A stretch of 37,291 nucleotides of DNA from CBDUMN01 sp965368335 (GCA_965368335.1 CBDUMN010000030.1:1-37291), one strand, 5' to 3'; counted from the first letter of the stretch, positions 1-8,977 are shown. Notes: a model not told the origin generated them from the letters alone. A program made the numbers and translations.

Positions 1-1698
1 CTGACCGGTATTCTCGAAACGCCCGATTTTCAGTATGCCGTGGTGCGCGAGACCAACGGGGAAATTCTCGCCGAGGCCGGAAAAGACAAGACCGGTCAAG
101 TTATCCGTAAAACCTATCCGCTGAACTACAATTACCGCAGTGAAACCCACCAGATCGGCGCCTTGACCGTTGTGGCCAACTTAACCGGCGTCTATGAGCG
201 CACAGCAAGCCGTTTTGGTCTGATCCTGCTGTCCAATGGGATTAAGACCTTCCTCGTCGCTCTATTCATGTTCGCCGTTGTTTACTGGTTCCTGACGGCT
301 CCCTTGAACGCCATCACTCAAAGGGTGCGTGAGTTGGATTTTTCCCGACTTTCAAGACCCATAGAGGTCGAGCGGAAAATTTTAGGAGGCGGCCGGGATG
401 AAATGGACCTGCTGGTCCAGTCGATTAACGAAATGCAGGATCGGCTCCATGATGAATTGACGGCCCGTGAACACGCCGAGGCTGAGTTGCGAGACGCTCA
501 TGCGCTTCTGGAAGAACGAATAAAAGAACGCACCCAGTCGCTGACCGATGAAATCGCCTATCGGGAACGAACGGAGTTGGAGTTGCGCAAAGTTTCCCGG
601 GCGGTCGAGCAAAGCTCGAACATGGTGTTCATTACCGATACTTTGGGCAATATCGAATACGTCAACAGACAGTTCTGCCAGTTGACCGGCTATGAACGTG
701 ATGAAGTGATCGGGCAGAAACCCAGTCTTTTGAAATCAGGCGATATGTCTCCGGAAGTTTTTGCAGAACTTTGGAAGACCATTCTCGATGGCCGTGAATG
801 GCGTGGTGAGCTGAAAGATCGCTGCAAAGACGGCACGACATTCTGGGCCTCGGTTTCTATCGTGCCGGTGTTTAATGAAGAGGGAGTTTGCACTAATTTC
901 GTCGCCATGCATGAGGACATTACCTTGCGTAAGGAAGCCGAACGAGCAATGCAGGATGCAAGGCGGGCGGCTGAAATTTCCAATAAGGCCAAGACCGACC
1001 TGATGGCCAATATCAGCCATGAATTGCGCACCCCTCTAAACGCTATCATTGGATTTTCCGAGACCATGCGGACTAAGGTTTTCGGTCCTCTTGGCAACCG
1101 GCAATATGAAGAATATGTCGAGTTCATCCATTCTTCGGGAACGCATCTTCTATACCTGATCAACGATATTCTCGACGTTTCGGCCGTTGAGGCCGGAAAG
1201 CTGACGTTGCGTGAGGACGATGTGGATGTTTGCGCCGTTTGCGAGGCATCGATCCGGATTATCCGACCCAAGGCGGTTGATAAGGATATCGCCATTAGCG
1301 GAATTGGCGATTCGAGCCTTCCTCTGCTGCGCTGCGACCCGCTGCGCTTAAAGCAGATTTTGATCAACCTGCTTTCCAATGCGGTTAAGTTCACCCCTCA
1401 ATTTGGCGAAATCTCTTGTGAGGCCTTTATCGACGATCAGGAACGGTTCACGATTATCGTGGTCGATAATGGCGTCGGAATGGATGAGGAAGGAATCGCC
1501 AAAGCCTTAGCCAAGTTCGGTCAGGTCGACAGTTCGCTGGCTCGAAGCGAGGAAGGGACGGGGCTGGGGCTTCCTTTGACAAAAGGGTTGGTCGAGTTGC
1601 ATGGAGGGATCATGGAACTCGAAAGCCAGCCGGCTAAGGGCACCAAGATCACCTTGCGTTTTCCCAAGGAACGGCTAGTCGATAAAGCGTCGGCATAA
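1..1698 (+). CDS. PAS-domain sensor histidine kinase (5' end outside window)
   Basis: This is a membrane-bound sensor kinase that autophosphorylates on His and passes the phosphate to a response regulator not seen here. The reading frame is open from base 1, so the N-terminus is missing. The fragment shows the end of an extracytoplasmic region, one membrane helix (about residues 75-100, nt 220-300), a HAMP-like linker and a coiled coil (to about nt 590). A PAS domain follows (nt 590-940, with the typical ITDxxGxIxYVN and GYxxxEVIG patterns). The HisKA helix carries SHELRTPLNAIIGF (His codon at nt 1018), and the HATPase domain has N-box NLLSNAVKF, G1 DNGVGM and G2 GTGLGLPL. All catalytic motifs are present, so it should be active. 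No receiver domain is attached. Its last 24 nt overlap the convergent MFS gene. The ligand cannot be told from the sequence. Confidence 0.93.
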   Translation: MTGILETPDFQYAVVRETNGEILAEAGKDKTGQVIRKTYPLNYNYRSETHQIGALTVVANLTGVYERTASRFGLILLSNGIKTFLVALFMFAVVYWFLTAPLNAITQRVRELDFSRLSRPIEVERKILGGGRDEMDLLVQSINEMQDRLHDELTAREHAEAELRDAHALLEERIKERTQSLTDEIAYRERTELELRKVSRAVEQSSNMVFITDTLGNIEYVNRQFCQLTGYERDEVIGQKPSLLKSGDMSPEVFAELWKTILDGREWRGELKDRCKDGTTFWASVSIVPVFNEEGVCTNFVAMHEDITLRKEAERAMQDARRAAEISNKAKTDLMANISHELRTPLNAIIGFSETMRTKVFGPLGNRQYEEYVEFIHSSGTHLLYLINDILDVSAVEAGKLTLREDDVDVCAVCEASIRIIRPKAVDKDIAISGIGDSSLPLLRCDPLRLKQILINLLSNAVKFTPQFGEISCEAFIDDQERFTIIVVDNGVGMDEEGIAKALAKFGQVDSSLARSEEGTGLGLPLTKGLVELHGGIMELESQPAKGTKITLRFPKERLVDKASA

Positions 1699-2847
1699 TA
1701 AGGCCAAGAGCACGATAGCCGCTGCGGCGGCATTCATCGCCCAAACGGAAGAACTCCAGGACCCGCTGGTGCTGACGATGGTGGCGACGACCGGTGGGCC
1801 GATCATTTGTCCGAGGTGCGATCCCTGGACCATAAGCCCGTTGGTTGCGCCGATTGCATCGACTCGCGGTGAAACGGCGGGAGCGCCGGAAAGGATAATC
1901 CCAGGAAGAATGCCCCCGGCGGCCGAAAAGACCAGACACAGGAAAAACCGCGCCAAACCGGGTAAAGCTTCGGAGAAAATGCCTTGGGCTGAAACGGCCA
2001 TTAGAATGGCCCCGCCCGCGAGAATGACCGACCGTGTCAACCCTTTATGTTGCAGCCATCCCGCCCCGAGGTTTCCAATGATGTTGGCCGCGACGATGAC
2101 GGCTGTCAGCATGGCGGCGAAAGCCGGAGAGAGACCTTCGGTTTCAATCATGGCGCTCGGCAGCCAGACCATCAACGTCACCCACTGAAAAGTATAAAGC
2201 GCAAAGGAGAGCGAAAGCACAACGGGCCCGGGAGCGCTGATGACCATTCTGAGATTTCCCGGTAACTGCCGCCATGATGCGCGCGAGGTTGCGGTTGGCT
2301 GGCTATTTCTGAAGAGCAGTAAAACCCAGATGAAACTGAGGAGGGCGATCATCTGGAAAAGGCCCCGCCATCCCAGATTGTCGAGAAAGAGCGGGGCGGT
2401 CAGGATCATCAGGGCGCTTCCGGCCGGCATATAGGTGCTCCACAGGCCGAGACTGCGCTTAAGGTCGTTGGCTGATGACGACTGGGCAATCAATGCGCCG
2501 CCCGATGTGGCGGCCAAAAGAAACCCGACCCCTTCCAAGGCGCGGGAAGCCAGCAACATGCTCTCACTGTCGCTCAAACTGCCCGCTACGCTGCCGAGAG
2601 CCAGGAAGGCGAGGCCGAGGGCGAGAACCCGACGGGCGCCCAGACTGTCTGAAAGTATGCCCGCTAGGATGCCGAAAACCAGTCCAATGAGACTGAAGAT
2701 GGAAACCGCCCAGCCGCCCTGGACAAGCGAAAGCCCCAAATCGGCGCGCAACGTGGGTAGGGAAGGAGGCATTTTTCCAAAATGCGCCGCCGCAATGATG
2801 CCGCCGGTCAGGGCGAGGAAAACGGTCGGCCAGCGAGTCTGGGACAT
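1675..2847 (-). CDS. MFS transporter, about 12 membrane helices
   Basis: A 390-residue major facilitator superfamily permease of normal length. Hydrophobic helices cover nearly the whole protein. The loop between helices 2 and 3 carries an MFS motif-A-like stretch (GILSDSLGARRVL). The cargo is unknown; the fold resembles the CynX/NimT or YfcJ-like small-solute and drug exporter groups, but nothing in the sequence is decisive. The gene starts 3 nt after the stop of the upstream symporter-kinase gene, so it is probably the last gene of that leftward operon and may transport something the kinase senses. The 3' end overlaps the convergent histidine kinase gene by 24 nt (tail to tail). Confidence 0.9.
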   Translation of the reverse strand: MSQTRWPTVFLALTGGIIAAAHFGKMPPSLPTLRADLGLSLVQGGWAVSIFSLIGLVFGILAGILSDSLGARRVLALGLAFLALGSVAGSLSDSESMLLASRALEGVGFLLAATSGGALIAQSSSANDLKRSLGLWSTYMPAGSALMILTAPLFLDNLGWRGLFQMIALLSFIWVLLLFRNSQPTATSRASWRQLPGNLRMVISAPGPVVLSLSFALYTFQWVTLMVWLPSAMIETEGLSPAFAAMLTAVIVAANIIGNLGAGWLQHKGLTRSVILAGGAILMAVSAQGIFSEALPGLARFFLCLVFSAAGGILPGIILSGAPAVSPRVDAIGATNGLMVQGSHLGQMIGPPVVATIVSTSGSWSSSVWAMNAAAAAIVLLALLCRRFID

Positions 2848-2850
2848 GAG

Positions 2851-5562
2851 CTATTCAGCTTCTTTAAGTGGAAGGGTGAAACAAAAGGCCGAGCCAAGGC
2901 CGAGTTCGCTTTCGACCCAAATCCGCCCGTTCAGATGCTCGACAATTTTCTGGGAAATGGCCAATCCCAGGCCAACTCCCATAGGATTGCCGCGCTCCTT
3001 CTGGTTGGCCTGATAAAATCGGTCGAAGATAAGCCTCTGATCTTCCTCGGCGATTCCGGGGCCGTTGTCGGCGACGGTGACCAATGCGCCTTCTTCGGTT
3101 TTGGAAACCGTCACGGAAAGCTGACCGCCGGTTTCTTCCATCACTTTTTGGGCGTTGGAAATAAGGTTGATGACCACCTGCAGAATTTTATCCTTATCCC
3201 CCTGCACCGGCGGCAAGCCTGGGGAGAGATTGAGGCTCAAAGCGATATTGTTCTGCTCGAGCAACTGCTCAACCCGTCGGGTCCCGTCGAGGACCAACTC
3301 CGGCAAATCGAAAGTTTCTATGGTCCAATCGAAGCGTTGGGATTCGAGTTTGGCCAGATCGAGAACCTGATTGACAAGGCGGGTCAACCGGTTGGTTTCT
3401 TTGACCAGAATATCGAGAAATTCCTGGCGTTTCTCGGCGGCTATGCTGGGATCGGACTGGAGGATTTCGGCGAAAGCCCGAATTGAGGTGAGCGGGGTCC
3501 GCAGTTCATGGGTGATGGTTGAGAGGAACTCGTCCTTCATGCGGTCCAGCTCCTTGAGCTGTTCGTTTGCCTCTTTCAGTTCCGCATGGGCTTTCTCAAG
3601 CTCGTGGCTATATTCGATAACCTGGGTGGCCTCGTCGACAATCTCCATCATCTCTTCGACCGGCACACCCTCGCCCTTGACCACCGAAGCGACCAGAATA
3701 CGGGCCGAAGCGCCGCCCATGGCGCCTGCTAGAAGGCGTTCGGTAAACTTAACAAGATCCGCATCGGCCGATGGGAGGGTTTTTAGGTCGAGGCCACGAC
3801 GGCGGGCGTATTGATCGAATCCGCGGTGGGCCCGTTTCGTGCCGATGAAGCGCTCGGCAAGGGAAACCAGATCTTCGACGGCGGCGTGGCCACGCCAGAA
3901 GACATCGCGATCATGCTTGTCCCGCTGGCGAAAAACCTCGACGAATAAAGTGGCCTGATTGCGTTCCAGAGCCGTGGGGCGGCTGTATAGGGAAAAGAGC
4001 AGGTAACAGCCGATGTTGGCAAACATGCTCCAGAAGAGAGAGTGGGTTATGTGATCGAGGCCGCGTAGGCCGAAAAGTTCGTAGGGTTTGAGAATATTGA
4101 TCCCGAAAGGTCCTTCGGAAATCAGCGATTGATCAATCCAGCCGGATAAGGCGAAGGACGGCAAAACAAGGGTGTAAACCCAAACGCCAAAGCCTGCGAT
4201 GAGTCCGGTAAGTGCGCCTGTTCGCGTTGCGCCGCGCCAAAAAATACCGCCAAAAATAGCCGGACCGAACTGGGCCGCAGCGGCAAATGCGACCAGTCCG
4301 ATGGTGACCAAGGCGTAGGCTTCGCCGACCAGTCGGAAGTATGTGTAGCCGAGCAGAACGATCAGGATGATCGCCGCGCGGCGAATGCCAAGCAACAGTC
4401 CGCTTAGGTTTTTCGATTCGGAAAGATGCAGGCGGCCGACTCGCAAAAGCAGTGGCATGACCAGATCGTTGCTCACCATGGTGCTAATGGCGATGGTGGT
4501 GACAATGACCATTCCCGTGGCGGCTGACAGGCCGCCGATAAAAACGAAAAGAGCCAACCAGGCGTTGCCTTCCGAAATGGGGATGGCCAGAACGAAGGTA
4601 TCGGCGTCGATGTTGATGCCGCCGAACAGGATCAGGCCGCCCATGGCGATGGGCAGCACGAACAGATTGATCGCCAAAAGATAAAGAGGAAAAAGCCAAG
4701 TCGCCTTGGCGAGATGTCTCTCATCCATATTTTCCACCACGCCCACCTGAAACTGTCGGGGCAGACAGACGATGGCGACCATGGCCAGCAGGGTCATTCC
4801 CAACCATTCGCCGTCGCCCATATGATCCATGGTGAACAGGGCCTCCAATTCGGGCCGCGCCGACGCTTGATGGAAAATCTCGCCCGGTCCGTCGAAAACC
4901 GAATAAGTGACGAATACTCCGACGGCGAGAAAGGCTAACAGCTTGACGATGGATTCGAAGGCAATAGCGGCAACCATGCCTTGATGTTGTTCGGTGGCGT
5001 CGATGTGGCGGGTGCCGAACAGGATGGTAAACGCAGCGAGCAGCAGGGCGACGTATAATGCGGTGTCGGTCAGGAATGAGCCGTTCGAGGGGGCGGAGAG
5101 AAGATCCTGTCCGCCGTAGCGGACCAGAATATCGTAGCTAGTCGAGACGGCTTTAAGCTGCAGAGAAACGTAAGGCATGATCCCGACCAGTGCGATGATC
5201 GTCACCAAACCGCCAAGGAGGTGGCTTTTGCCGTACCGCGTCGAAATAAAGTCGGCGATTGAGGTGATGTTGTAGGTCTTGCTGATGCGAATAATCTTAC
5301 GCAGGATGAACCAGCCGAGAGTGAACATCAGGGTTGGGCCCAGATAAATGGGCAGGAAGCCGACACCGCCTGAGGCCGCTCGCCCAACACTGCCATAGTA
5401 GGTCCAGGACGTGCAGTAGACGGCCAGCGACAGCGAGTAGATATAAGGATTGCGGACGATGCTCTCGCCCTTGTCGGCCCGGCTATCGCCGTAGTAAGCA
5501 ATGGCGAACAACAGGCAGAGATAACCTATTGAGACAATAAAGATGAACCAGGGCGTCAGCAT
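2851..5562 (-). CDS. Sodium/solute symporter-histidine kinase fusion (CbrA-like)
   Basis: A 903-residue fusion of an SSS/PutP-type transporter with a histidine kinase. Residues 1 to about 510 form around 13 membrane helices with SSS hallmarks (for example the TSWTYYGSVGRA and ISTRYGK stretches). A soluble linker (about 530-660), possibly a STAC-like domain, ends in a coiled coil. The HisKA motif is ITHELRTPLTSIRAF with the phospho-acceptor at about His685. The HATPase has N-box NLISNAQK (about Asn803), DNGPGI and GVGLGLAIS. In known relatives (CbrA of Pseudomonas) the transporter half imports or senses an amino acid and the kinase half controls carbon/nitrogen use. Here the solute is unknown. 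The gene lies 1 nt after a small membrane protein gene and shares an operon with a lone receiver, its likely partner. Confidence 0.93.
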   Translation of the reverse strand: MLTPWFIFIVSIGYLCLLFAIAYYGDSRADKGESIVRNPYIYSLSLAVYCTSWTYYGSVGRAASGGVGFLPIYLGPTLMFTLGWFILRKIIRISKTYNITSIADFISTRYGKSHLLGGLVTIIALVGIMPYVSLQLKAVSTSYDILVRYGGQDLLSAPSNGSFLTDTALYVALLLAAFTILFGTRHIDATEQHQGMVAAIAFESIVKLLAFLAVGVFVTYSVFDGPGEIFHQASARPELEALFTMDHMGDGEWLGMTLLAMVAIVCLPRQFQVGVVENMDERHLAKATWLFPLYLLAINLFVLPIAMGGLILFGGINIDADTFVLAIPISEGNAWLALFVFIGGLSAATGMVIVTTIAISTMVSNDLVMPLLLRVGRLHLSESKNLSGLLLGIRRAAIILIVLLGYTYFRLVGEAYALVTIGLVAFAAAAQFGPAIFGGIFWRGATRTGALTGLIAGFGVWVYTLVLPSFALSGWIDQSLISEGPFGINILKPYELFGLRGLDHITHSLFWSMFANIGCYLLFSLYSRPTALERNQATLFVEVFRQRDKHDRDVFWRGHAAVEDLVSLAERFIGTKRAHRGFDQYARRRGLDLKTLPSADADLVKFTERLLAGAMGGASARILVASVVKGEGVPVEEMMEIVDEATQVIEYSHELEKAHAELKEANEQLKELDRMKDEFLSTITHELRTPLTSIRAFAEILQSDPSIAAEKRQEFLDILVKETNRLTRLVNQVLDLAKLESQRFDWTIETFDLPELVLDGTRRVEQLLEQNNIALSLNLSPGLPPVQGDKDKILQVVINLISNAQKVMEETGGQLSVTVSKTEEGALVTVADNGPGIAEEDQRLIFDRFYQANQKERGNPMGVGLGLAISQKIVEHLNGRIWVESELGLGSAFCFTLPLKEAE

Positions 5563-5563
5563 G

Positions 5564-5827
5564 TCAGGCGGCGTCCCTCGGCGGGTGGGTTTTGGGTTTA
5601 TCTTTTTGGCGGGAGGGCTCTGGTGGTTCGGCGGATTTGGCCGCGCGGGCGACCAGGACGATCAGGAAAATCCAGGCCGAGAAAATATAAATATAGAGAA
5701 CGGGAATTTGAAATAGAGAGGCCTGGGCGCTGGCGTTGAAGATATTGAGAAACGGCGGATTGAACAAAATCAATCCGAGAAGAAACAAGGCGATGGTTTT
5801 TTCTCTTGTCGGCCCGGGCCTGTTCAT
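5564..5827 (-). CDS. Small two-helix membrane protein in symporter-kinase operon
   Basis: An 87-residue protein with two predicted membrane helices (roughly residues 10-30 and 38-62) and a charged, proline-rich cytoplasmic tail. I do not recognise a named family. Its size, topology and position directly before an SSS-type gene recall the small DUF4212 subunits that accompany some SSS symporters, but the sequence match is not convincing. Its ATG shares one base with the stop of the upstream receiver gene (TAATG), and its stop is 1 nt before the symporter-kinase start. This tight coupling makes it real and suggests an accessory subunit of the sensor-transporter. An alternative overlapping frame covering the same region was judged a shadow. 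Confidence 0.8.
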   Translation of the reverse strand: MNRPGPTREKTIALFLLGLILFNPPFLNIFNASAQASLFQIPVLYIYIFSAWIFLIVLVARAAKSAEPPEPSRQKDKPKTHPPRDAA

Positions 5828-6210
5828 TACCCATTCCCGCCCGACTCACCGAGCAGGGAATTGACCAGTTCCGTCAGCCCCTGGGTCGAAAAAGGCTTGG
5901 TGACGTAGGCGTTTGCACCCAGCGAAAGGCCTTTCTCCCGCTCCACTTCAAGGCCACGGGCCGTCAGCATGACGATTTTCACCTGATCCATTTCCGGATT
6001 TGCGCGGATTGTCTGACAGACGTCGTAACCGTCCCGCTTGGGGATCATCAGATCGAGCAGAATGAGATCGGGGATTTTTTCTTCGACCAGCCGCAAGGCC
6101 TCTTCGCCGTCGGTGGCGATGCGCACCTCATGCCCAGCCTGTTTCATCAGAAACTCCAGCGACAAGACGATATTGGTCTCATCATCCACCACTAGGACGG
6201 ATTTGCTCAT
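5827..6210 (-). CDS. Single-domain response regulator (CheY-like receiver)
   Basis: A 127-residue stand-alone receiver domain with no output domain. It shows the acidic pair near the N-terminus (VLVVDDETNI), the phosphorylated Asp in LILLDLMIPKRDG (about residue 54), the conserved Thr in VMLTARG and the Lys in VTKPF. The start is supported by GGGAAG about 7 nt upstream. It is the first gene of a leftward operon with the small membrane protein, the symporter-kinase and an MFS permease, and is the obvious candidate phosphate acceptor from that kinase. With no DNA-binding domain it must act by protein contact or relay onward. The 182-bp gap to ettA should hold divergent promoters. Confidence 0.93.
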   Translation of the reverse strand: MSKSVLVVDDETNIVLSLEFLMKQAGHEVRIATDGEEALRLVEEKIPDLILLDLMIPKRDGYDVCQTIRANPEMDQVKIVMLTARGLEVEREKGLSLGANAYVTKPFSTQGLTELVNSLLGESGGNG

Positions 6211-6392
6211 AACGCGCTTCCCTGTCTCGTGTTCCCGGTTTTTTATTTTTCAGGAACTACCCTTATGAATTGAAAGCATACTATACCTTCGGCCAGTCTG
6301 TCGATTAGGGAACTTTTGACGATTTTCGGGGCTGGCGGGACCGGTCATTTGCCGCTATGGTTCGCCGGCTTTTAAAACGGACGAGTTGGGTC

Positions 6393-8072
6393 ATGGCTTC
6401 CTATCAATACATCTTCACCATGAAAAACCTCCGCAAGGTTTATCCGGGCGGCAAGGAAATTCTTAAAGACACTACCCTGGCGTTTCTGCCCAAGGTCAAT
6501 ATCGGCGTGGTCGGGGTTAACGGCGCGGGTAAATCGACGGTCTTGAAGATCATGGGCGGTATCGATAAGGATTTCTCCGGCGAAGCCTGGGCCGCTGAAG
6601 GAGTCCGTGTCGGCTATTTGTCTCAGGAACCGCAGCTCGACCCGAAAAAGACTGTCGGTGAAAACGTCATGGAAGGGCTGGGCGAGGTTAAGGATGCGCT
6701 CGACCGGTTCAATGAAATCAGCGTCAAGTTCGCCGAGCCGATGGATGACGACGAGATGAACGCGCTGCTGGCCGAACAGGGCGAGTTGCAGGAAAAAATC
6801 GATGCGACCAACGGCTGGGAGCTGGAGCGGACCATCGAGATCGCCATGGACGCCTTGCGCTGTCCGCCTGCCGATGCGGGTGTTGAAAAGCTCTCGGGTG
6901 GTGAACGCCGCCGTATCGCACTCTGTCGCCTGTTGTTGCAAAAACCCGATCTTCTGCTGCTCGACGAACAGACCAACCATCTGGACGCCGAGTCGGTCGC
7001 CTGGTTGCAGCGGCACCTTGAGAATTATGAAGGCACGGTCATTACCATCACCCACGACCGCTATTTCCTCGATAGCGTTTGCGGCTGGATTCTGGAAATC
7101 GATCGCGGCCAGACCATCCCGTATGAAGGCAATTATTCGTCCTGGCTGGAACAGAAGCAGAAGCGTCTGGCCCAGGCCGAGAAGGAAGAAACGGCCCGCC
7201 AGCGCGCCTTGAAGCATGAACTGGAATGGGTGCGTCAGTCGCCTAAGGCCCGTCAGGCCAAAAGCAAGGCGCGGATTGCCGCCTATGAAGACCTGCGGGC
7301 CAAGGCCGCCGACCGTCCCGTCGGCACGGCGCAGATTTCCATTCCGCCCGGCGAACGCCTGGGGTCCGTGGTGATTGAAGCGGAAGGGCTGTCCAAGGGC
7401 TTTGAAAATCGGCTGTTGATCGACAATCTCAATTTCCGTCTGCCGCCCGGCGGCATCGTCGGGATCATCGGTCCCAACGGTGCGGGTAAGACGACGCTGT
7501 TCCGTATGATCACCGGCGAGGAAACGCCCGATAGCGGGGCCTTGCGTCTCGGCGACACGGTGCAGCTCGGCTATGTCGATCAGTCGCGCGATGATCTGGA
7601 TGATAACAAAACCGTCTGGCAGGAAATTTCAGACGGGCTCGACATCATCCAACTCGGCAAAAAGGAAATCCAGAGCCGGGCCTATGTATCCTGGTTCAAC
7701 TTCAAGGGCGGCGACCAGCAGAAGAAACTGGGCCAGCTTTCAGGCGGTGAGCGCAATCGGGTCCATCTGGCCAAGATGCTGAAATCCGGCGCAAACGTCA
7801 TCCTGCTCGATGAGCCGACCAACGATTTGGACGTGGAGACGCTGCGTGCGCTTGAGGACGGTCTGGAAGATTTCCCCGGCTGCGCCGTGGTAATCAGCCA
7901 CGACCGCTGGTTCCTCGACCGTATCGCGACCCATATTCTGGCTTTTGAAGGCGATTCCGAGGTGGTTTGGTTCGAGGGTAACTATTCGGACTATGAAGAA
8001 GATCGCAAACGGAGACTGGGAGCCGAGGCCGATCAACCCCACCGGATCAAATACAAGCCGCTGACGCGTTAG
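6393..8072 (+). CDS. ettA: Energy-dependent translational throttle protein EttA (ABC-F)
   Basis: A cytoplasmic ABC-F ATPase of 559 residues (E. coli EttA is 555). The family binds the ribosomal E site and gates the first elongation steps according to ATP level. It has two ATPase domains without membrane segments: Walker A GVNGAGKST (about 41) and GPNGAGKTT (about 360), with signatures LSGGERRR and LSGGERNR. The arm insertion (about 95-140) characteristic of EttA and a charged linker between the domains are present. The chosen ATG begins MASYQYIFTMKN, which is where EttA homologues begin; an upstream in-frame ATG at 6357 would add 12 atypical residues. The first Walker B/D-loop reads DEQTNHLD, where the family has DEPTNHLD (Gln193); the second site is normal (DEPTNDLD). 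Confidence 0.95.
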   Translation: MASYQYIFTMKNLRKVYPGGKEILKDTTLAFLPKVNIGVVGVNGAGKSTVLKIMGGIDKDFSGEAWAAEGVRVGYLSQEPQLDPKKTVGENVMEGLGEVKDALDRFNEISVKFAEPMDDDEMNALLAEQGELQEKIDATNGWELERTIEIAMDALRCPPADAGVEKLSGGERRRIALCRLLLQKPDLLLLDEQTNHLDAESVAWLQRHLENYEGTVITITHDRYFLDSVCGWILEIDRGQTIPYEGNYSSWLEQKQKRLAQAEKEETARQRALKHELEWVRQSPKARQAKSKARIAAYEDLRAKAADRPVGTAQISIPPGERLGSVVIEAEGLSKGFENRLLIDNLNFRLPPGGIVGIIGPNGAGKTTLFRMITGEETPDSGALRLGDTVQLGYVDQSRDDLDDNKTVWQEISDGLDIIQLGKKEIQSRAYVSWFNFKGGDQQKKLGQLSGGERNRVHLAKMLKSGANVILLDEPTNDLDVETLRALEDGLEDFPGCAVVISHDRWFLDRIATHILAFEGDSEVVWFEGNYSDYEEDRKRRLGAEADQPHRIKYKPLTR

Positions 8073-8087
8073 GAGCGCAGTTCAGTC

Positions 8088-8264
8088 CTATTGAAAGGGA
8101 TTGTTTCTCTTTTCAAGCTTCGGCAGAAACAGCAGCACAATTGTCGGGATGACCGCGATGCCGAGCAGGCCCCAGCCGACGGCTTCGCGGTTTTTCATCA
8201 TGGCGATAAAGAACGCGGCAATGCCGGAAAAACCGCCGAGCGCCACAATCGTGTACATCCACAT
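8088..8264 (-). CDS. Small two-helix membrane protein, function unknown
   Basis: A 58-residue hydrophobic protein starting MWMYTIVALGG, with two membrane helices (about 3-22 and 29-48) and a charged C-terminal tail. I do not recognise the family. The start at 8264 is chosen because GAGGAA sits 6 nt upstream; an in-frame ATG 15 nt earlier would overlap that ribosome-binding site. The gene lies between ettA (convergent, 15 nt away) and mlaC on the same strand, but a hairpin terminator separates it from mlaC, so it probably has its own promoter or depends on readthrough. Length and composition fit a genuine small membrane protein, though nothing else supports it. Confidence 0.6.
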   Translation of the reverse strand: MWMYTIVALGGFSGIAAFFIAMMKNREAVGWGLLGIAVIPTIVLLFLPKLEKRNNPFQ

Positions 8265-8283
8265 AGTATTTCCTCGCATAAAG

Positions 8284-8320
8284 AAAGCCGCCGGAACAAA
8301 TTCGGCGGCTTTTTATTTTT
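8284..8320. terminator. Bidirectional intrinsic terminator
   Basis: A perfect 10-bp stem (8284-8293 with 8303-8312) and a 9-nt loop. On the + strand it is followed by a long T-rich run (to 8320, enough for a strong terminator of readthrough from ettA). On the - strand it is followed by TTTCTTT just after the mlaC stop, so it likely also ends the mlaA-mlaC transcript. Confidence 0.8.
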
Positions 8321-8341
8321 TTACGGTTTGCGCCTTTTCGG

Positions 8342-8968
8342 TTAGTCGCGCAGGACTTCCGTTTTCGTGCGGAGAGCCGCCAGAAGACCGGCCACTTCGC
8401 CGCCTTCGCGTTTAATCACCGAGCTGAATTCCGAGCGTTGGGTTTGGCTCATGCTCACACCCTCGACCAGGACATCGACGATCTTGTAGGTCCCGTTGGG
8501 AGCGCGGACCCGCCAATCGACGCGAACCGGCGGCTGACCGGCCGGACGAACAATTTCCGATTTGACGATGGCGTCTTTACCGTTCTGGTTGATCGCCTTG
8601 ACGACCTTGAGCGTTTCGCCGCTGAACTCTTCGAAACGGTTGACGTAGGTTGCGACGATGAGGTCTTCGAAGAGTTTGTTGTACTCTTCTTTCTCTTCAT
8701 TGGTCGCTTTGCGCCAATAGCGCCCCAGAACCCAGCGCCCGATAGCCTTGACGGCAAAATTATTTTTGAGAAGTGCCCGGAAACGGACGATCCGCTCTTT
8801 CTTTTCGATATCCTTGGCCGTCAGCGACTGCACTGCATCGTCGGCCAGGGTCTCGATAAATTTAACGGCCCCATCGGTAAAGTCGTCGGCTTGCGCCGCC
8901 ACTGGCTTTACCAGCAGCAGACAACTTACCGCGATGAGGGCTACGAGGAACTGCCGTTTATTCATCAT
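8342..8968 (-). CDS. mlaC: MlaC-type periplasmic phospholipid-binding protein
   Basis: A 208-residue periplasmic carrier of the Mla (maintenance of lipid asymmetry) pathway, which ferries phospholipid between the outer-membrane MlaA complex and the inner-membrane MlaFEDB transporter. It has a cleavable signal peptide (hydrophobic core residues 7-22, AxA-type site VAAQA). The MlaC domain then runs through the rest, with the family patterns RFRALLKNNFAVKAIGRWVLGRYW, YVNRFEEFSGE and YKIVDVLVEGVSMSQTQRSEF. Length matches E. coli MlaC (211). It follows mlaA by 9 nt, so the two are co-transcribed. The inner-membrane components are not in this window. Confidence 0.93.
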   Translation of the reverse strand: MMNKRQFLVALIAVSCLLLVKPVAAQADDFTDGAVKFIETLADDAVQSLTAKDIEKKERIVRFRALLKNNFAVKAIGRWVLGRYWRKATNEEKEEYNKLFEDLIVATYVNRFEEFSGETLKVVKAINQNGKDAIVKSEIVRPAGQPPVRVDWRVRAPNGTYKIVDVLVEGVSMSQTQRSEFSSVIKREGGEVAGLLAALRTKTEVLRD

Positions 8969-8977
8969 TATGCTGAC

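Noticed and set aside
5598..5849. Alternative 83-residue - strand ORF over the small membrane protein gene
   Set aside because: It is a shifted frame without membrane helices and lacks the tight junctions seen for the 87-residue gene.
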